A DNA stretch of 38,100 bases from Caulobacter sp. GTDB taxonomy: Bacteria; Pseudomonadota; Alphaproteobacteria; Caulobacterales; Caulobacteraceae. The stretch spans positions 1 to 38,100 of the forward strand of contig JAMFTA010000148.1 in NCBI GenBank assembly GCA_026225565.1, written 5' to 3'. Numbering within the stretch: the stretch's first letter is position 1; each line of letters begins with the position of its first letter. The notes under the pieces were generated by a model. It was not told the DNA's origin. It made no database searches and saw only the letters and a list, made by a program, of their open reading frames with translations. The position numbers and the translations under genes were made by a program. This document shows, piece after piece, positions 24,609-32,610 of the stretch.

Positions 24609-24707
24609 TCTCTGGCGCCTTGAAGGTGTTGTCCTTCAGTCCGCTGCACCGACGATAGGAGGCGGTTGCGCCCCTAAGACCCAGAACCGACAAATCGGAG
24701 ACCGACA

Positions 24708-26300
24708 ATGCAAAACTTGGCCGAGCGGGACTACTTCAGCGACACCTCGATCCTGAAAGACCCCTACGCCTATTTCGAGGCGCTCCGGGAGAAGGGACCG
24801 ATCCATCGGCTCTCCAACGGCATCGTGGTGGTGACCGGATACGACGAGATCTTGGAGGTGATCAAAAACACCGAGGACTTCTCCTCCGCGATCGCGCCCC
24901 AAGGTCCCGCCGCCCCGCTGCCCTTCGAGCCCAAGGGCGCCGACATCACGCCGCAGATCGAAGCGCATCGGACCGAGTTCATCGGCGGCGATCTACTGGT
25001 CGCCTATGACGACCGGCAGCACACCCGGTCTCGGGCGCTTCTCAGTCGCCTGTTCACACCGTCCCGGCTGAAGGCGAACGAGCAGTTCATCCAAGACTAT
25101 TCCGACCACATGGTGAAGGCGGCGGTGGCCAAGGGCGGCTGTGAGCTGATCAAGGAGATCGCCACCCCATTCGTCACCCTGGTGATCGCCGATCTGTTGG
25201 GGGTGCCCGCCGCCGATCGTCAGATCTTCATGGATGCAATCGAGGCGGGACCGCCCCCCGGCAGCCTGAACAGCGACGACCTCATCGCGCAAAACCAGCC
25301 CCTGGTGATCATGGGGATGTACTTCGCCCAGTATGTGCAAGACCGGCGGGACAACCCGCGCGAGGACGTCTTGTCGGAGCTGGCCAACGCCACCTATCCC
25401 GATGGCTCGACCCCGGAGGCCCTGGAAATTGTCCGGCTGGCCACCTTCCTGTTCGGGGCCGGTCAGGACACCAGCGCCAAGCTCCTCGGCAACACGGTGC
25501 GGTTCATCGTCGATCAGCCCGGCCTGCAACAACAACTTCGCGACGATCCCAAGCTGATCCAGCCGCTCCTGGAAGAGGTCCTGCGTCTCGAAGGCTCGGC
25601 GAAGATGACGGCGCGTCTCGCCCGCAAGGACACCCGCATCGGCGATCTTGTGGTCCCGGCGGGAACCAAGGTCATGCTCGCCCTCGCGGCGGGCAATCGC
25701 GACCCTGGCCGCTGGGCCGATCCGGCGGCGTTCGTGCTCGATCGACCGAAAATCAAGGAGCATTTGGGCTTCGGCCGCGGCGCCCATGTTTGTCCCGGCG
25801 CGCCGCTCGCCCGCGTTGAGGTGCGGGTCATGCTGGAAAAGCTGCTGGAACACACCGCCCATATCGATCTCGTTGAAGAGAAGCACGGCCCGGCGGGCGG
25901 TCGAATGCTCGACTACGACGCCAGCTTCATCATCCGCGGACTGTCGGAACTGCACCTGAAGCTGACGCCGGCGCCCGGGTTCGTCGCGCCTGTCGCGCCC
26001 GCCCCGCCGAAAGTGAAGAAGGGCCTTAAAGAGCTGTTCGGCTTCGGCAAGAAGACGCAAAGCGCACTCTCAACCCCGACCCACTATTCCACCGCGGAAA
26101 CCAAGATCGGCGCCCTGCTCGCCGATCCGGCCGCGAAGGCGGTGATCGATCGGCACTTCCCAGGCATGAGCAGCGACTCCCGGATCGCGATGGCCAAGGG
26201 CATGACCCTGCGCGCCGTGCAGAAGTTCGCCCCCGAGCAGTTCACGGTCGAGGCGCTCGACGCGGTGGACGCGGACCTTGCACAGACGCCGATGAAGTGA
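24708..26300 (+). CDS. Cytochrome P450 with a C-terminal helical extension
   Basis: A 530-residue bacterial class I P450. The I-helix motif GAGQDT is at 250-255, ExxR is E290-R293, and the haem loop FGRGAHVCPGAP has the Cys ligand at 362. The P450 core ends near residue 420, within the usual length. It is followed by a Pro/Lys linker (421-455) and a module of about 70 residues (TKIGALLADPAAKAVIDRHF, then AKGMTLRAVQKFAPEQFTVE). That module resembles, from memory, a short helical tail on assorted secreted and cytosolic enzymes of alphaproteobacteria. Electrons would come from ferredoxin partners not seen here. It lies 99 bases after the CoA-transferase and likely shares its operon. Confidence 0.9.
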   Translation: MQNLAERDYFSDTSILKDPYAYFEALREKGPIHRLSNGIVVVTGYDEILEVIKNTEDFSSAIAPQGPAAPLPFEPKGADITPQIEAHRTEFIGGDLLVAYDDRQHTRSRALLSRLFTPSRLKANEQFIQDYSDHMVKAAVAKGGCELIKEIATPFVTLVIADLLGVPAADRQIFMDAIEAGPPPGSLNSDDLIAQNQPLVIMGMYFAQYVQDRRDNPREDVLSELANATYPDGSTPEALEIVRLATFLFGAGQDTSAKLLGNTVRFIVDQPGLQQQLRDDPKLIQPLLEEVLRLEGSAKMTARLARKDTRIGDLVVPAGTKVMLALAAGNRDPGRWADPAAFVLDRPKIKEHLGFGRGAHVCPGAPLARVEVRVMLEKLLEHTAHIDLVEEKHGPAGGRMLDYDASFIIRGLSELHLKLTPAPGFVAPVAPAPPKVKKGLKELFGFGKKTQSALSTPTHYSTAETKIGALLADPAAKAVIDRHFPGMSSDSRIAMAKGMTLRAVQKFAPEQFTVEALDAVDADLAQTPMK

Positions 26301-26306
26301 GCGCGG

Positions 26307-26321
26307 CGGGCCAACGGCCCG
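26307..26321. terminator. Hairpin between convergent genes
   Basis: CGGGCC (26307-26312), loop AAC, GGCCCG (26316-26321). It lies in the 26-base gap between the P450 and the converging Gfo/Idh gene and could stop transcription from both sides, although there is no clear T-run. Confidence 0.45.
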
Positions 26322-26326
26322 TCCAT

Positions 26327-27433
26327 TCAGGTGACGTCGTCTATCCGCACCCAGGTTCGTTCCGCGGACGAGCGGCGGATCGCCTCCTGCACCCGCTCGA
26401 CCGCCCAGGCTTGCGCAAAGTCCGGCCGCGCCGGCTGCTCTCCCCGGATAGCCTTCACCATTCGGTTCATCGACAAGGCCATGGGATAGGCTGGCGGCAT
26501 GGGCGCCTGGGAATCGAGGGTGATTTCAGGCGAGCGAAGCAGGCGCTCGGGCAAGGAAACCGGCTCCAACGTCCCGCCGCTGGCCGTGCCGGCATGAAGG
26601 GTGGTGTCCCGCGCTGTCGGAAAGCTGGGCGAGCGCATGGCCAGCCGGCCGCCGCTGCCAAAGACGTCCAGCGAGAATCCCGATGGCACGGGCGCGTTCC
26701 ACGACACCTGAAACTGGATGACCAGGCCGCTGCGAAATCGCAGGAGGGTGGTGGCGAAATCGTTGGTCTGAGACGGAACGGTGGAGCCATCGGTGAAACG
26801 CCATTCCTTGAGGAGTTGCATATCGTGCGCGACGACCTCCTCCACCTCGCCAAACAGAAAGGTGAGCAGATGGAGGGCGTGACTGCCGAGGTTGCGGACC
26901 GCCGAGACGCCAAAGCCCGCCTGAGAAAACCAGTTGTAGGGGAAACGTGGATCGGGATTGTTGAACAGCGACAGGTTGAACACGCATGTGCCGCCGAACG
27001 GCTGCCCCAGATACCCGTCGTCGATCATTTCCCGGGCAAGCGCAGGCGCCGGCAGCCATTCGCTATAGGCGTCCACGACACCCACGGTCCCGCTCGCCCG
27101 CCAGCCGTCATAGAGCGCCCGGGCGCCCTGGAGGTTGGAGGCGAAGGGGATGGCGTTATAGACGTGCTTGCCGTTCCGTAGCGCCGCCAGAACCATCGCC
27201 TCGCGGATGCTGGGACGGGTGCCGCAATCCATGATGTCGATTTGGGGGTCGGCCGCCATCGCCTCGGCGTCCCAGAATGGGCGGGGGACGTTGAACCGCT
27301 GGGCCGCCGCCTCAGCCGTTTCCTGCCTCGACGTGCAGATGCCCACGACCTCGACGCCCGGCACGGCCCGCCAAGCCGGTAAATGAGCGACCGCGCCCCA
27401 GTTGGCGCTGATGATCCCGACCTTCAGCGTCAT
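26327..27433 (-). CDS. Gfo/Idh/MocA-family NAD(P)-dependent oxidoreductase
   Basis: A protein of about 368 residues. The N-terminal Rossmann domain starts LKVGIISANWGAVAHLPAWRAVPGVEVVGICTSR, and the family motif in the EKP position reads HVYNAIPFASN here, with Asn-Ala-Ile-Pro in place of Glu-Lys-Pro. The loss of that conserved Lys suggests altered chemistry, although many branch members vary. The C-terminal alpha/beta domain begins near residue 125. The start is ATG 27433, overlapping the NTF2-like stop as ATGA (27430-27433). It is the third gene of the operon P450, NTF2-like, Gfo/Idh. Confidence 0.86.
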   Translation of the reverse strand: MTLKVGIISANWGAVAHLPAWRAVPGVEVVGICTSRQETAEAAAQRFNVPRPFWDAEAMAADPQIDIMDCGTRPSIREAMVLAALRNGKHVYNAIPFASNLQGARALYDGWRASGTVGVVDAYSEWLPAPALAREMIDDGYLGQPFGGTCVFNLSLFNNPDPRFPYNWFSQAGFGVSAVRNLGSHALHLLTFLFGEVEEVVAHDMQLLKEWRFTDGSTVPSQTNDFATTLLRFRSGLVIQFQVSWNAPVPSGFSLDVFGSGGRLAMRSPSFPTARDTTLHAGTASGGTLEPVSLPERLLRSPEITLDSQAPMPPAYPMALSMNRMVKAIRGEQPARPDFAQAWAVERVQEAIRRSSAERTWVRIDDVT

Positions 27434-27894
27434 TTCGCCAACCCTGCTTGATGATCGCCGGCGGGCGCAGCCGGCTTGTCCACTTCGATAAGGAGGCGGG
27501 TGAGCTTCAGGGCGGCGATCTTCCATTCGCCCGCCTGGCGGACCCAGCGCTCATGATAATGGCCGTAACCGGTCATTGAGGTCCGCCCCTCTGGCCAAAC
27601 GAGCCGGTCTTGCAGCGCCCAGACGACGCGCGCCTCGTCGCCATCCAGGGTGATTTCCGGTGAATGCACCTGATGCACGGTCTTGGCCGTCTCGATCGAT
27701 GCGCGCACCATGGCGATGGCTGCGTCACGCCCCTTGATGACCGCCAAGCCGGTTCCATCGGAGACGTCGAGCTCGTAGTCGTCCGTGAAGATATCCGCGA
27801 AGCCACGCCAGTCTTTGCTATCCAGCGTCCTGCAATACCGGGCCTTCGCTTCGCAAATAGCGATTCGATCGGCGATCATTTGCAAGCTTAGCAT
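27430..27894 (-). CDS. NTF2-like / SnoaL-like domain protein
   Basis: A protein of about 154 residues with the cone-shaped NTF2 fold pattern: IADRIAICEAKARYCRTLDSKDW helices, then ADIFTDDYELDVSDGTG, and strands ending WKIAALKLTRLLIEV. Bacterial members of this group are often small dehydratases, isomerases or binding proteins in aromatic and steroid pathways. The usual catalytic pair is suggested by Tyr24 and Asp30 near the N-terminus, with less certainty. I chose ATG 27894, which follows GGAAGGGGA, over the in-frame ATG 27909. Both neighbours lie on the same strand, and its stop overlaps the Gfo/Idh start. Confidence 0.82.
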   Translation of the reverse strand: MLSLQMIADRIAICEAKARYCRTLDSKDWRGFADIFTDDYELDVSDGTGLAVIKGRDAAIAMVRASIETAKTVHQVHSPEITLDGDEARVVWALQDRLVWPEGRTSMTGYGHYHERWVRQAGEWKIAALKLTRLLIEVDKPAAPAGDHQAGLAK

Positions 27895-28003
27895 CAGGTC
27901 CCCTTCCATATTTTATGTCTGCCGGCGTCAGCGTCTTCTGCTCATCGGGTCGCATCCCACAGAGGGCGACGCGTTCAGCCCAACCCCTCGCTTGATAGGG
28001 ATT

Positions 28004-29290
28004 CTAGCTTCGCTCTTTGCCCTGCCAGACCAGCGGCAGATTGCGGATTGAGAGCAGGCCGGGAAAGACGGTCGTATCCGCGCCCGGCCGGACGGTGAAC
28101 TCGGGAATGCGCTTGAACCACTCGTCCAGAACCACCCGCAACTCGCGTCGCGCCAAGGTGGCGCCAAGGCAGAGGTGGATGCCGGCGATGAAGGTGAAAT
28201 GGCGATTGTTCTTTCTCGCCGGGTCGAATTCCCGTGGGCAGGCGAACTTTTCAGGGTCGAAATTGCCGGCGCTATTGAGACATTGGACTGAGTCGCCCGC
28301 CTTGATCGTCACCCCGTGCCACTCGAAATCGCGGGTCGCGATACGCGCCGAACTGAGGATCGGTTGGGTGCGCAGGAACTCCTCGACCGCTGAGTTGATC
28401 AGTTCCGGATGGTCTCGCAACCGGCTCTGAATGCCCGGCTCCATCACCAATCGGCGAAACATCTGGCTGATGGTCGCGGCGACCGTATCCAACCCGCCAA
28501 GCCAGAGGAACCAGACGATGCCGATCTTCTCCTCGTCGGTCAGGCCCCGCCCCTCGATCTGTCCATGGACGATCTTGGAGACGAGGTGATCGTCGGGATG
28601 GCTTTCCTTCTCCGCGATGAAACCGCGCAAGAAGACCAGCACGGCGCTAAGCGCGGCGCCGGTCTTCGCCCGGTCGCTCGCGTGCAGGATGTCCCACTCC
28701 CAATCGAGGAACTGCTCGAACATCTCAGGCGGAAACCCCATCAGCGTCATGAAGACGCGCACCGGGAAAACGCGACCGAAATCCCAGGCCACGTCCACCT
28801 CGCCCTTGTCGGCGAAGCTCTCGATCATCTCCACCGCGAGGGCGCGAATCTGCGGCTCCATCCGATTGATCTGTGCGGCCCCGAAGTGGGGGAAGAGAAA
28901 GTGGCGATATTTGCTGTGTTCGGGCGGATCGACGCCCAGGGGAATGGAGCGGAACGTCTCGCCGATCAGCGCCTGAAACCCTGCGGCGCCCTTGTTCGAA
29001 AAATGCTCGTTGTCCGTATAGACCCGGTCGATATCGGCATAGTGGGTGACCACCCAGCTGCCCTTGCCGCCGCCCGCAACGCCGCCGCCGGTGGGCGGAT
29101 TAAAGAGGATGCGTGGAATATCGGGACCGCTCAGCCAGCCGCAGGGCTCGTAGGGGTCGGTTAGATCGTTAGGTCTGAAACCAGTGGCCCAAGTGATGTC
29201 GACGACCCTGTCCCGCGGAACATGCGCCGGGGCGGGCAGATCGACCAAGATCGAGGCGAACGGATTTTCTGGCGGCGCTGGGTCTTGCAT
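28004..29290 (-). CDS. Cytochrome P450
   Basis: A 428-residue soluble bacterial P450. The I-helix motif is GGLDT at 265-269, ExxR is E304-R307, and the haem loop is FIAGIHLCLGATLAR with Cys374. The first loop Gly of FGxGxHxC is Ile here. The length is normal and there is no C-terminal extension, unlike the other P450 at 24708. It is the first gene of a minus-strand operon with the NTF2-like and Gfo/Idh proteins, converging on the ligase operon. Two palindromes lie just upstream (29331-29364). The pathway is unknown; the set suggests oxidation of an alicyclic or terpenoid-like compound. Confidence 0.92.
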   Translation of the reverse strand: MQDPAPPENPFASILVDLPAPAHVPRDRVVDITWATGFRPNDLTDPYEPCGWLSGPDIPRILFNPPTGGGVAGGGKGSWVVTHYADIDRVYTDNEHFSNKGAAGFQALIGETFRSIPLGVDPPEHSKYRHFLFPHFGAAQINRMEPQIRALAVEMIESFADKGEVDVAWDFGRVFPVRVFMTLMGFPPEMFEQFLDWEWDILHASDRAKTGAALSAVLVFLRGFIAEKESHPDDHLVSKIVHGQIEGRGLTDEEKIGIVWFLWLGGLDTVAATISQMFRRLVMEPGIQSRLRDHPELINSAVEEFLRTQPILSSARIATRDFEWHGVTIKAGDSVQCLNSAGNFDPEKFACPREFDPARKNNRHFTFIAGIHLCLGATLARRELRVVLDEWFKRIPEFTVRPGADTTVFPGLLSIRNLPLVWQGKERS

Positions 29291-29330
29291 AGGCCAGTGA
29301 TATGTAACCGCCCCCCGTTGAGCAAGCGTA

Positions 29331-29364
29331 TCGGACGGAACGTCCGAGATACCGCTGCAGCGGT
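29331..29364. promoter_or_regulatory. Two adjacent palindromes upstream of the second P450 operon
   Basis: TCGGACG (29331-29337) and CGTCCGA (29341-29347) form a perfect 7-bp inverted repeat around GAA. ACCGCTGCAGCGGT (29351-29364) is a perfect 14-bp palindrome three bases further on. They lie 40-75 bases upstream of the P450 start in the 127-bp gap behind EF-P. The first has the size and symmetry of a TetR-type operator; the regulator is not in the window. The second may be a separate site or part of the same control region. Confidence 0.5.
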
Positions 29365-29417
29365 CCCAAACCCCGGTCGGATCGGATTTCGCCTCGCGCA
29401 GTCGCGGGAAGGTCGCG

Positions 29418-29984
29418 TCAGTCCTTGGCGCGCTCGAAGAAGGAGCCGTCGGCGGTCATCACCACGATGCGGGTGCCCACAGTGATGTAGGCCGGCACCA
29501 TGGTGCGGATGCCGTTGGACATGATCGCCGGCTTGTAGGAGCCCGACGCCGTCTGGCCTTTCACACCCGGCTCGGTCTCCATCACTTCCAGCGTCGCGCG
29601 GGCCGGCAGTTCGATGGCGATGGGGATGTCGTCATGCAGCGACAGGGTGACGGTGGTGCCGTCCTGCAGGTAGGCGGCGGCCGCGCCCACCAGATCGGCC
29701 GAGGCGGTCACCTGGTCGAAGGTTTCCGGGTTCATGAAGTGATAGCCGTCGCCGTCGCTATAGAGGAAGTTATAGCTGCGCTCGTCCACAAACGCCTTCT
29801 CCACCGTCTCGGTGGTGCGGTAGCGTTCCGACACCTTCACCCCGTCGGAGATGCGGCGCATGTCCAGCTGGGTGACCGGCGTGCCCTTGCCGGGGTGGAT
29901 GTTATCGACGCTGAGGACGACATAGAGCTTCCCGTCGATGTCCAGGACGGAACCCTTCCTCAGGGAACTGGCGGCAACCTTCAA
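29418..29984 (-). CDS. efp: Translation elongation factor P
   Basis: A 188-residue three-domain EF-P. The KOW-like N-terminal domain begins [18 protein letters not shown] and carries the modified lysine in HPGKGTP (Lys33). The OB domains include [29 protein letters not shown] and the C-terminal signature [23 protein letters not shown] rescues ribosomes stalled at consecutive prolines. The start is TTG 29984, with GAGGG ahead; the longer open frame to 30083 adds residues no EF-P has. It diverges from epmA, the gene for its modifying ligase, and epmB follows that, so the beta-lysylation route is inferred. Confidence 0.95.
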   Translation of the reverse strand: MKVAASSLRKGSVLDIDGKLYVVLSVDNIHPGKGTPVTQLDMRRISDGVKVSERYRTTETVEKAFVDERSYNFLYSDGDGYHFMNPETFDQVTASADLVGAAAAYLQDGTTVTLSLHDDIPIAIELPARATLEVMETEPGVKGQTASGSYKPAIMSNGIRTMVPAYITVGTRIVVMTADGSFFERAKD

Positions 29985-30124
29985 AACAAAGCCCTCACAC
30001 ATGGCCGGCAGGCGCGCCCGCGGCCTTGGATCAAATGATTGCTGCGCACCTACACGGGCGGGACTAGAATGAAAAGCGATCATGGCGCCCCAGGGCCGCC
30101 GACCGCCGCCCCCGATCGCCTAAA

Positions 30125-31192
30125 ATGAGAGCGCCCCGCCCCTTGTCCAGCAACGCCGCAGCGCCGTGGTGGCGCGCCGACCGCCACGCCGCCCGCCGCC
30201 CCCGCCTGATCAGTCGCAACGCCATCAAACGCGCGGTGCGCGGATGGTTCGAGAGGGGCGGCTTCACCGAGGTCGAGGCGGCGGCCCTGCAGGTCTCCCC
30301 CGGCAACGAGGCGCACCTGCACGCCTACGCCACCGAGATGATCGCCATCGACGGGGCGCGAACGCCGATCTACCTGCACACCTCGCCGGAGTTCGCCTGC
30401 AAGAAGCTCATAGCCGGCGGGGAGACCAAGATCTTCGACTTCGCCCGGGTCTGGCGCAATCGCGAGCGGGGCGCGCTGCATCACCCCGAGTTCACGCTTC
30501 TGGAATGGTATCGCGCCGGCGAACCTTACGAGGCCTTGATGGCTGACTGCGCCGCCCTCCTGGCCCTGGCCGCCGAAACCGCCGGCTGTGCGCAGTTCAG
30601 CTTTCGCGGCCGCGCCGCCGACCCGCTCGCCGAGCCCGAGCGATTGACGGTGGCGGAAGCCTTTACCCGCTTCGCCGACATCGACCTTCTGGCCACGATC
30701 TCGGCCCACGAGGGCGATCGCGACACCCTGGCGGCGGCGGTCTCGGCGGCGGGCATTCGGGTGGCGGCGGACGACACCTGGACCGACATCTTCAGCCGGG
30801 TGATGGTGGAGAAGGTGGAGCCGAACCTCGGCCAGGGGCGCCCGACGATCCTCTACGAATATCCGGCGGTGGAGGCGGCTCTGGCCCGCATCAGCCCCCG
30901 CGACCCGCGCGTGGCGGAGCGGTTCGAGCTCTACGCCTGCGGGGTGGAGCTGGCCAACGCCTTCGCCGAGCTGACCGATCCGGTGGAACAGCGCCGGCGA
31001 TTGGAGGCGGAAATGGTCGAGAAGGCCCGCGTCTATGGCGAGCGCTATCCCCTGGACGAGGATTTCCTGGCCGCCCTGGCCGTCATGCCCCCCGCCTGCG
31101 GCTGCGCGCTCGGCTTCGACCGCCTGGTCATGCTGGCCACTGGCGCGACCCATATCGAACACGTGCTGTGGACGCCGGTGGTGGAGCCATAG
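30125..31192 (+). CDS. epmA: EF-P--(R)-beta-lysine ligase (EpmA/GenX/PoxA)
   Basis: A 355-residue protein with the class II lysyl-tRNA synthetase catalytic core only, and no anticodon-binding domain. Motif 2 reads ARVWRNRERGALHHPEFTLLEWY at about 117-139, and motif 3 GCALGFDRLVML lies at about 327-338. HTSPEFACKKL at about 83-93 is also typical. The enzyme attaches (R)-beta-lysine to the conserved Lys of EF-P. The gene is divergent from efp with a 140-bp gap. The ATG at 30125 lacks a good ribosome site but puts the N-terminus at the usual place. The next gene in line, epmB, makes the beta-lysine. Confidence 0.93.
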   Translation: MRAPRPLSSNAAAPWWRADRHAARRPRLISRNAIKRAVRGWFERGGFTEVEAAALQVSPGNEAHLHAYATEMIAIDGARTPIYLHTSPEFACKKLIAGGETKIFDFARVWRNRERGALHHPEFTLLEWYRAGEPYEALMADCAALLALAAETAGCAQFSFRGRAADPLAEPERLTVAEAFTRFADIDLLATISAHEGDRDTLAAAVSAAGIRVAADDTWTDIFSRVMVEKVEPNLGQGRPTILYEYPAVEAALARISPRDPRVAERFELYACGVELANAFAELTDPVEQRRRLEAEMVEKARVYGERYPLDEDFLAALAVMPPACGCALGFDRLVMLATGATHIEHVLWTPVVEP

Positions 31193-31205
31193 CGGCAGCG
31201 CTTCT

Positions 31206-31231
31206 CCCTTCCCCCATTAATGGGGGAAGGG
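31206..31231. repeat. 26-bp perfect palindrome (REP-like)
   Basis: The 13-base half CCCTTCCCCCATT is followed at once by its exact reverse complement, giving a 26-bp palindrome centred on ATTAAT, 14 bases after the epmA stop. It is followed by GCCGGGATGGGGGTG. Palindromes of this kind are common interspersed repeats in Caulobacterales genomes as I recall; copy number cannot be counted here. As RNA it would lack a real loop, and no T-run follows. Confidence 0.7.
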
Positions 31232-31345
31232 CCGGGATGGGGGTGACACCGGCGCCAGATGTGGCGCGGGGCGTAAGCTTCCGCCAACGCTGCTGGCTTA
31301 ACGGCCGGACCTGCCCCTAAGTCCATGGAGGCAAATTGTCGGCGA

Positions 31346-31426
31346 TCGTTTGTGGCTGTCAATGACGGCCCCACAGGGGCCGCCGCGCAGCGGCGCGCTT
31401 TGCGCGTCATTGACAGCCGCAAACGA
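31346..31426. repeat. 81-nt nested inverted repeat that folds as a closed four-way cloverleaf
   Basis: The 22 bases 31346-31367 pair with 31405-31426 over their whole length with a single T-G (G.U) mismatch (31353/31419). The 37 bases between them divide without any left over into three hairpins: GCCCC-ACA-GGGGC (31368-31380), CGCCGC-GCA-GCGGCG (31381-31395) and CGC-TTT-GCG (31396-31404). Weaker inverted similarity extends outside (CCTAAG and TCCATGG at about 31316-31327 against CCATGGGTCTTAAGG at 31445-31459). It lies between epmA and epmB and encodes nothing. It could be a non-autonomous mobile repeat (MITE/REP class) or a structured RNA. Confidence 0.8.
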
Positions 31427-31560
31427 CCTCGCCGTATCGTTCCACCATGGGTCTTAAGGGCTCTTGGAACTACGACTTCAGGGTGTGGCTCCCGGTAGCC
31501 GCTCACCTGTCATCGGAACCCCACGTTGCCCTCCCGCCCCCGCCGGTTCATATCCGCCCC

Positions 31561-32607
31561 ATGACCCAGACCCTTCGCACGCCGGACGCCCTCGCCCGCG
31601 CCGGCCTCGTCGCCCCCGAGCGCACAGCAGAGCTGGAGCGGGTGGCCGCCCGCTACGCCATCGCCATCACGCCGGCCAGCGCCGCCCTGATCGATCCGAC
31701 CGATCCCGACGATCCCATCGCCCGCCAGTTCCTGCCCGACCTCGCCGAGCTCGACGCCGCCCCCGGCGAGAGCACCGACCCCATCGGCGACGCCGCCCAC
31801 AGCCCGGTGGAAGGCATCGTGCATCGCTATCCCGACCGGGTGCTCTTGATGGTCACCCACACCTGCGCCACCTACTGCCGGTTTTGCTTCCGGCGGGAGA
31901 CGGTGGGACAGGCGGGGAGCGGAAACCTGTCCCCCGCAGCTCTCGACGCCGCCCTGGCCTATATCGCCGGCGCTCCCGACATCTGGGAGGTGATCCTCAC
32001 CGGCGGCGACCCCCTGGTGCTGTCGCCGCGTCGCCTCAGCGCCCTGATGGACCGGCTGGCGCAGATCCCCCATGTCAAGGTGGTGCGCCTGCACACCCGC
32101 GTGCCGGCGGTGGCGCCCGAACAGATCACGGACGCCCTGGTCGCCGCCCTCAAATGCGCCGGCAAGGCGGTCTATGTGGCCCTGCACGCCAACCATCCGC
32201 GCGAACTGACGCCGGCGGTGCGGGCCGCCTGCGCCCGCCTGATCGACGCCGGCCTGCCCATGGTCAGCCAGACCGTGCTGCTAAAGGGCGTCAACGACGA
32301 TCCCGAGGTGCTGGGCGCCTTGATGCGCGCCTTCGTCGAGACCCGGATCAAGCCCTACTACCTGCACCATGGCGACCTGGCCTCGGGCACTGCGCACCTG
32401 CGCTCCAGCTTGGAGGAGGGCCAGAGGCTGGCGCGCGCCCTGCGGGGCCGGTTCTCGGGCCTCTGCCAGCCAACCCTTGTGCTCGACATCCCCGGCGGCC
32501 ACGGCAAGGTGCCGGTCGGCCCCACCTATATGACCACCGACGAGCAGGGCCTGAGGATCGCCGACCCTTGGGGCTCTGAGCACCTCTATCCGTCCGGCCG
32601 AGGCTAG
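31561..32607 (+). CDS. epmB: EF-P beta-lysylation protein EpmB (lysine-2,3-aminomutase-like radical SAM enzyme)
   Basis: A 348-residue radical SAM protein. The iron-sulfur motif CATYCRFCFR (CxxxCxxC) is at about 105-115, followed by ILTGGDPLVLSPRRL and VKVVRLHTRVPAVAPEQIT, which match the lysine aminomutase/EpmB family. The C-terminal part (IPGGHGKVPVGPTYM) carries the region after the PLP lysine. The enzyme converts (S)-alpha-lysine to (R)-beta-lysine for EpmA. I chose ATG 31561; the longer frame from 31447 begins within the repeat-rich region and adds residues not typical of the family. It follows epmA after a 368-bp gap filled with repeats. Confidence 0.92.
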   Translation: MTQTLRTPDALARAGLVAPERTAELERVAARYAIAITPASAALIDPTDPDDPIARQFLPDLAELDAAPGESTDPIGDAAHSPVEGIVHRYPDRVLLMVTHTCATYCRFCFRRETVGQAGSGNLSPAALDAALAYIAGAPDIWEVILTGGDPLVLSPRRLSALMDRLAQIPHVKVVRLHTRVPAVAPEQITDALVAALKCAGKAVYVALHANHPRELTPAVRAACARLIDAGLPMVSQTVLLKGVNDDPEVLGALMRAFVETRIKPYYLHHGDLASGTAHLRSSLEEGQRLARALRGRFSGLCQPTLVLDIPGGHGKVPVGPTYMTTDEQGLRIADPWGSEHLYPSGRG

Positions 32608-32610
32608 GTC

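Noticed and set aside
24993-26060. Minus-strand open frame of 355 codons
   Set aside because: Antisense to the first P450, whose motifs are intact.
30080-31162. Minus-strand open frame of 360 codons
   Set aside because: Antisense to epmA.
31464-32579. Plus-strand frame of 371 codons overlapping epmB
   Set aside because: Arg/Pro/Gly-rich out-of-frame reading of epmB; no family features.
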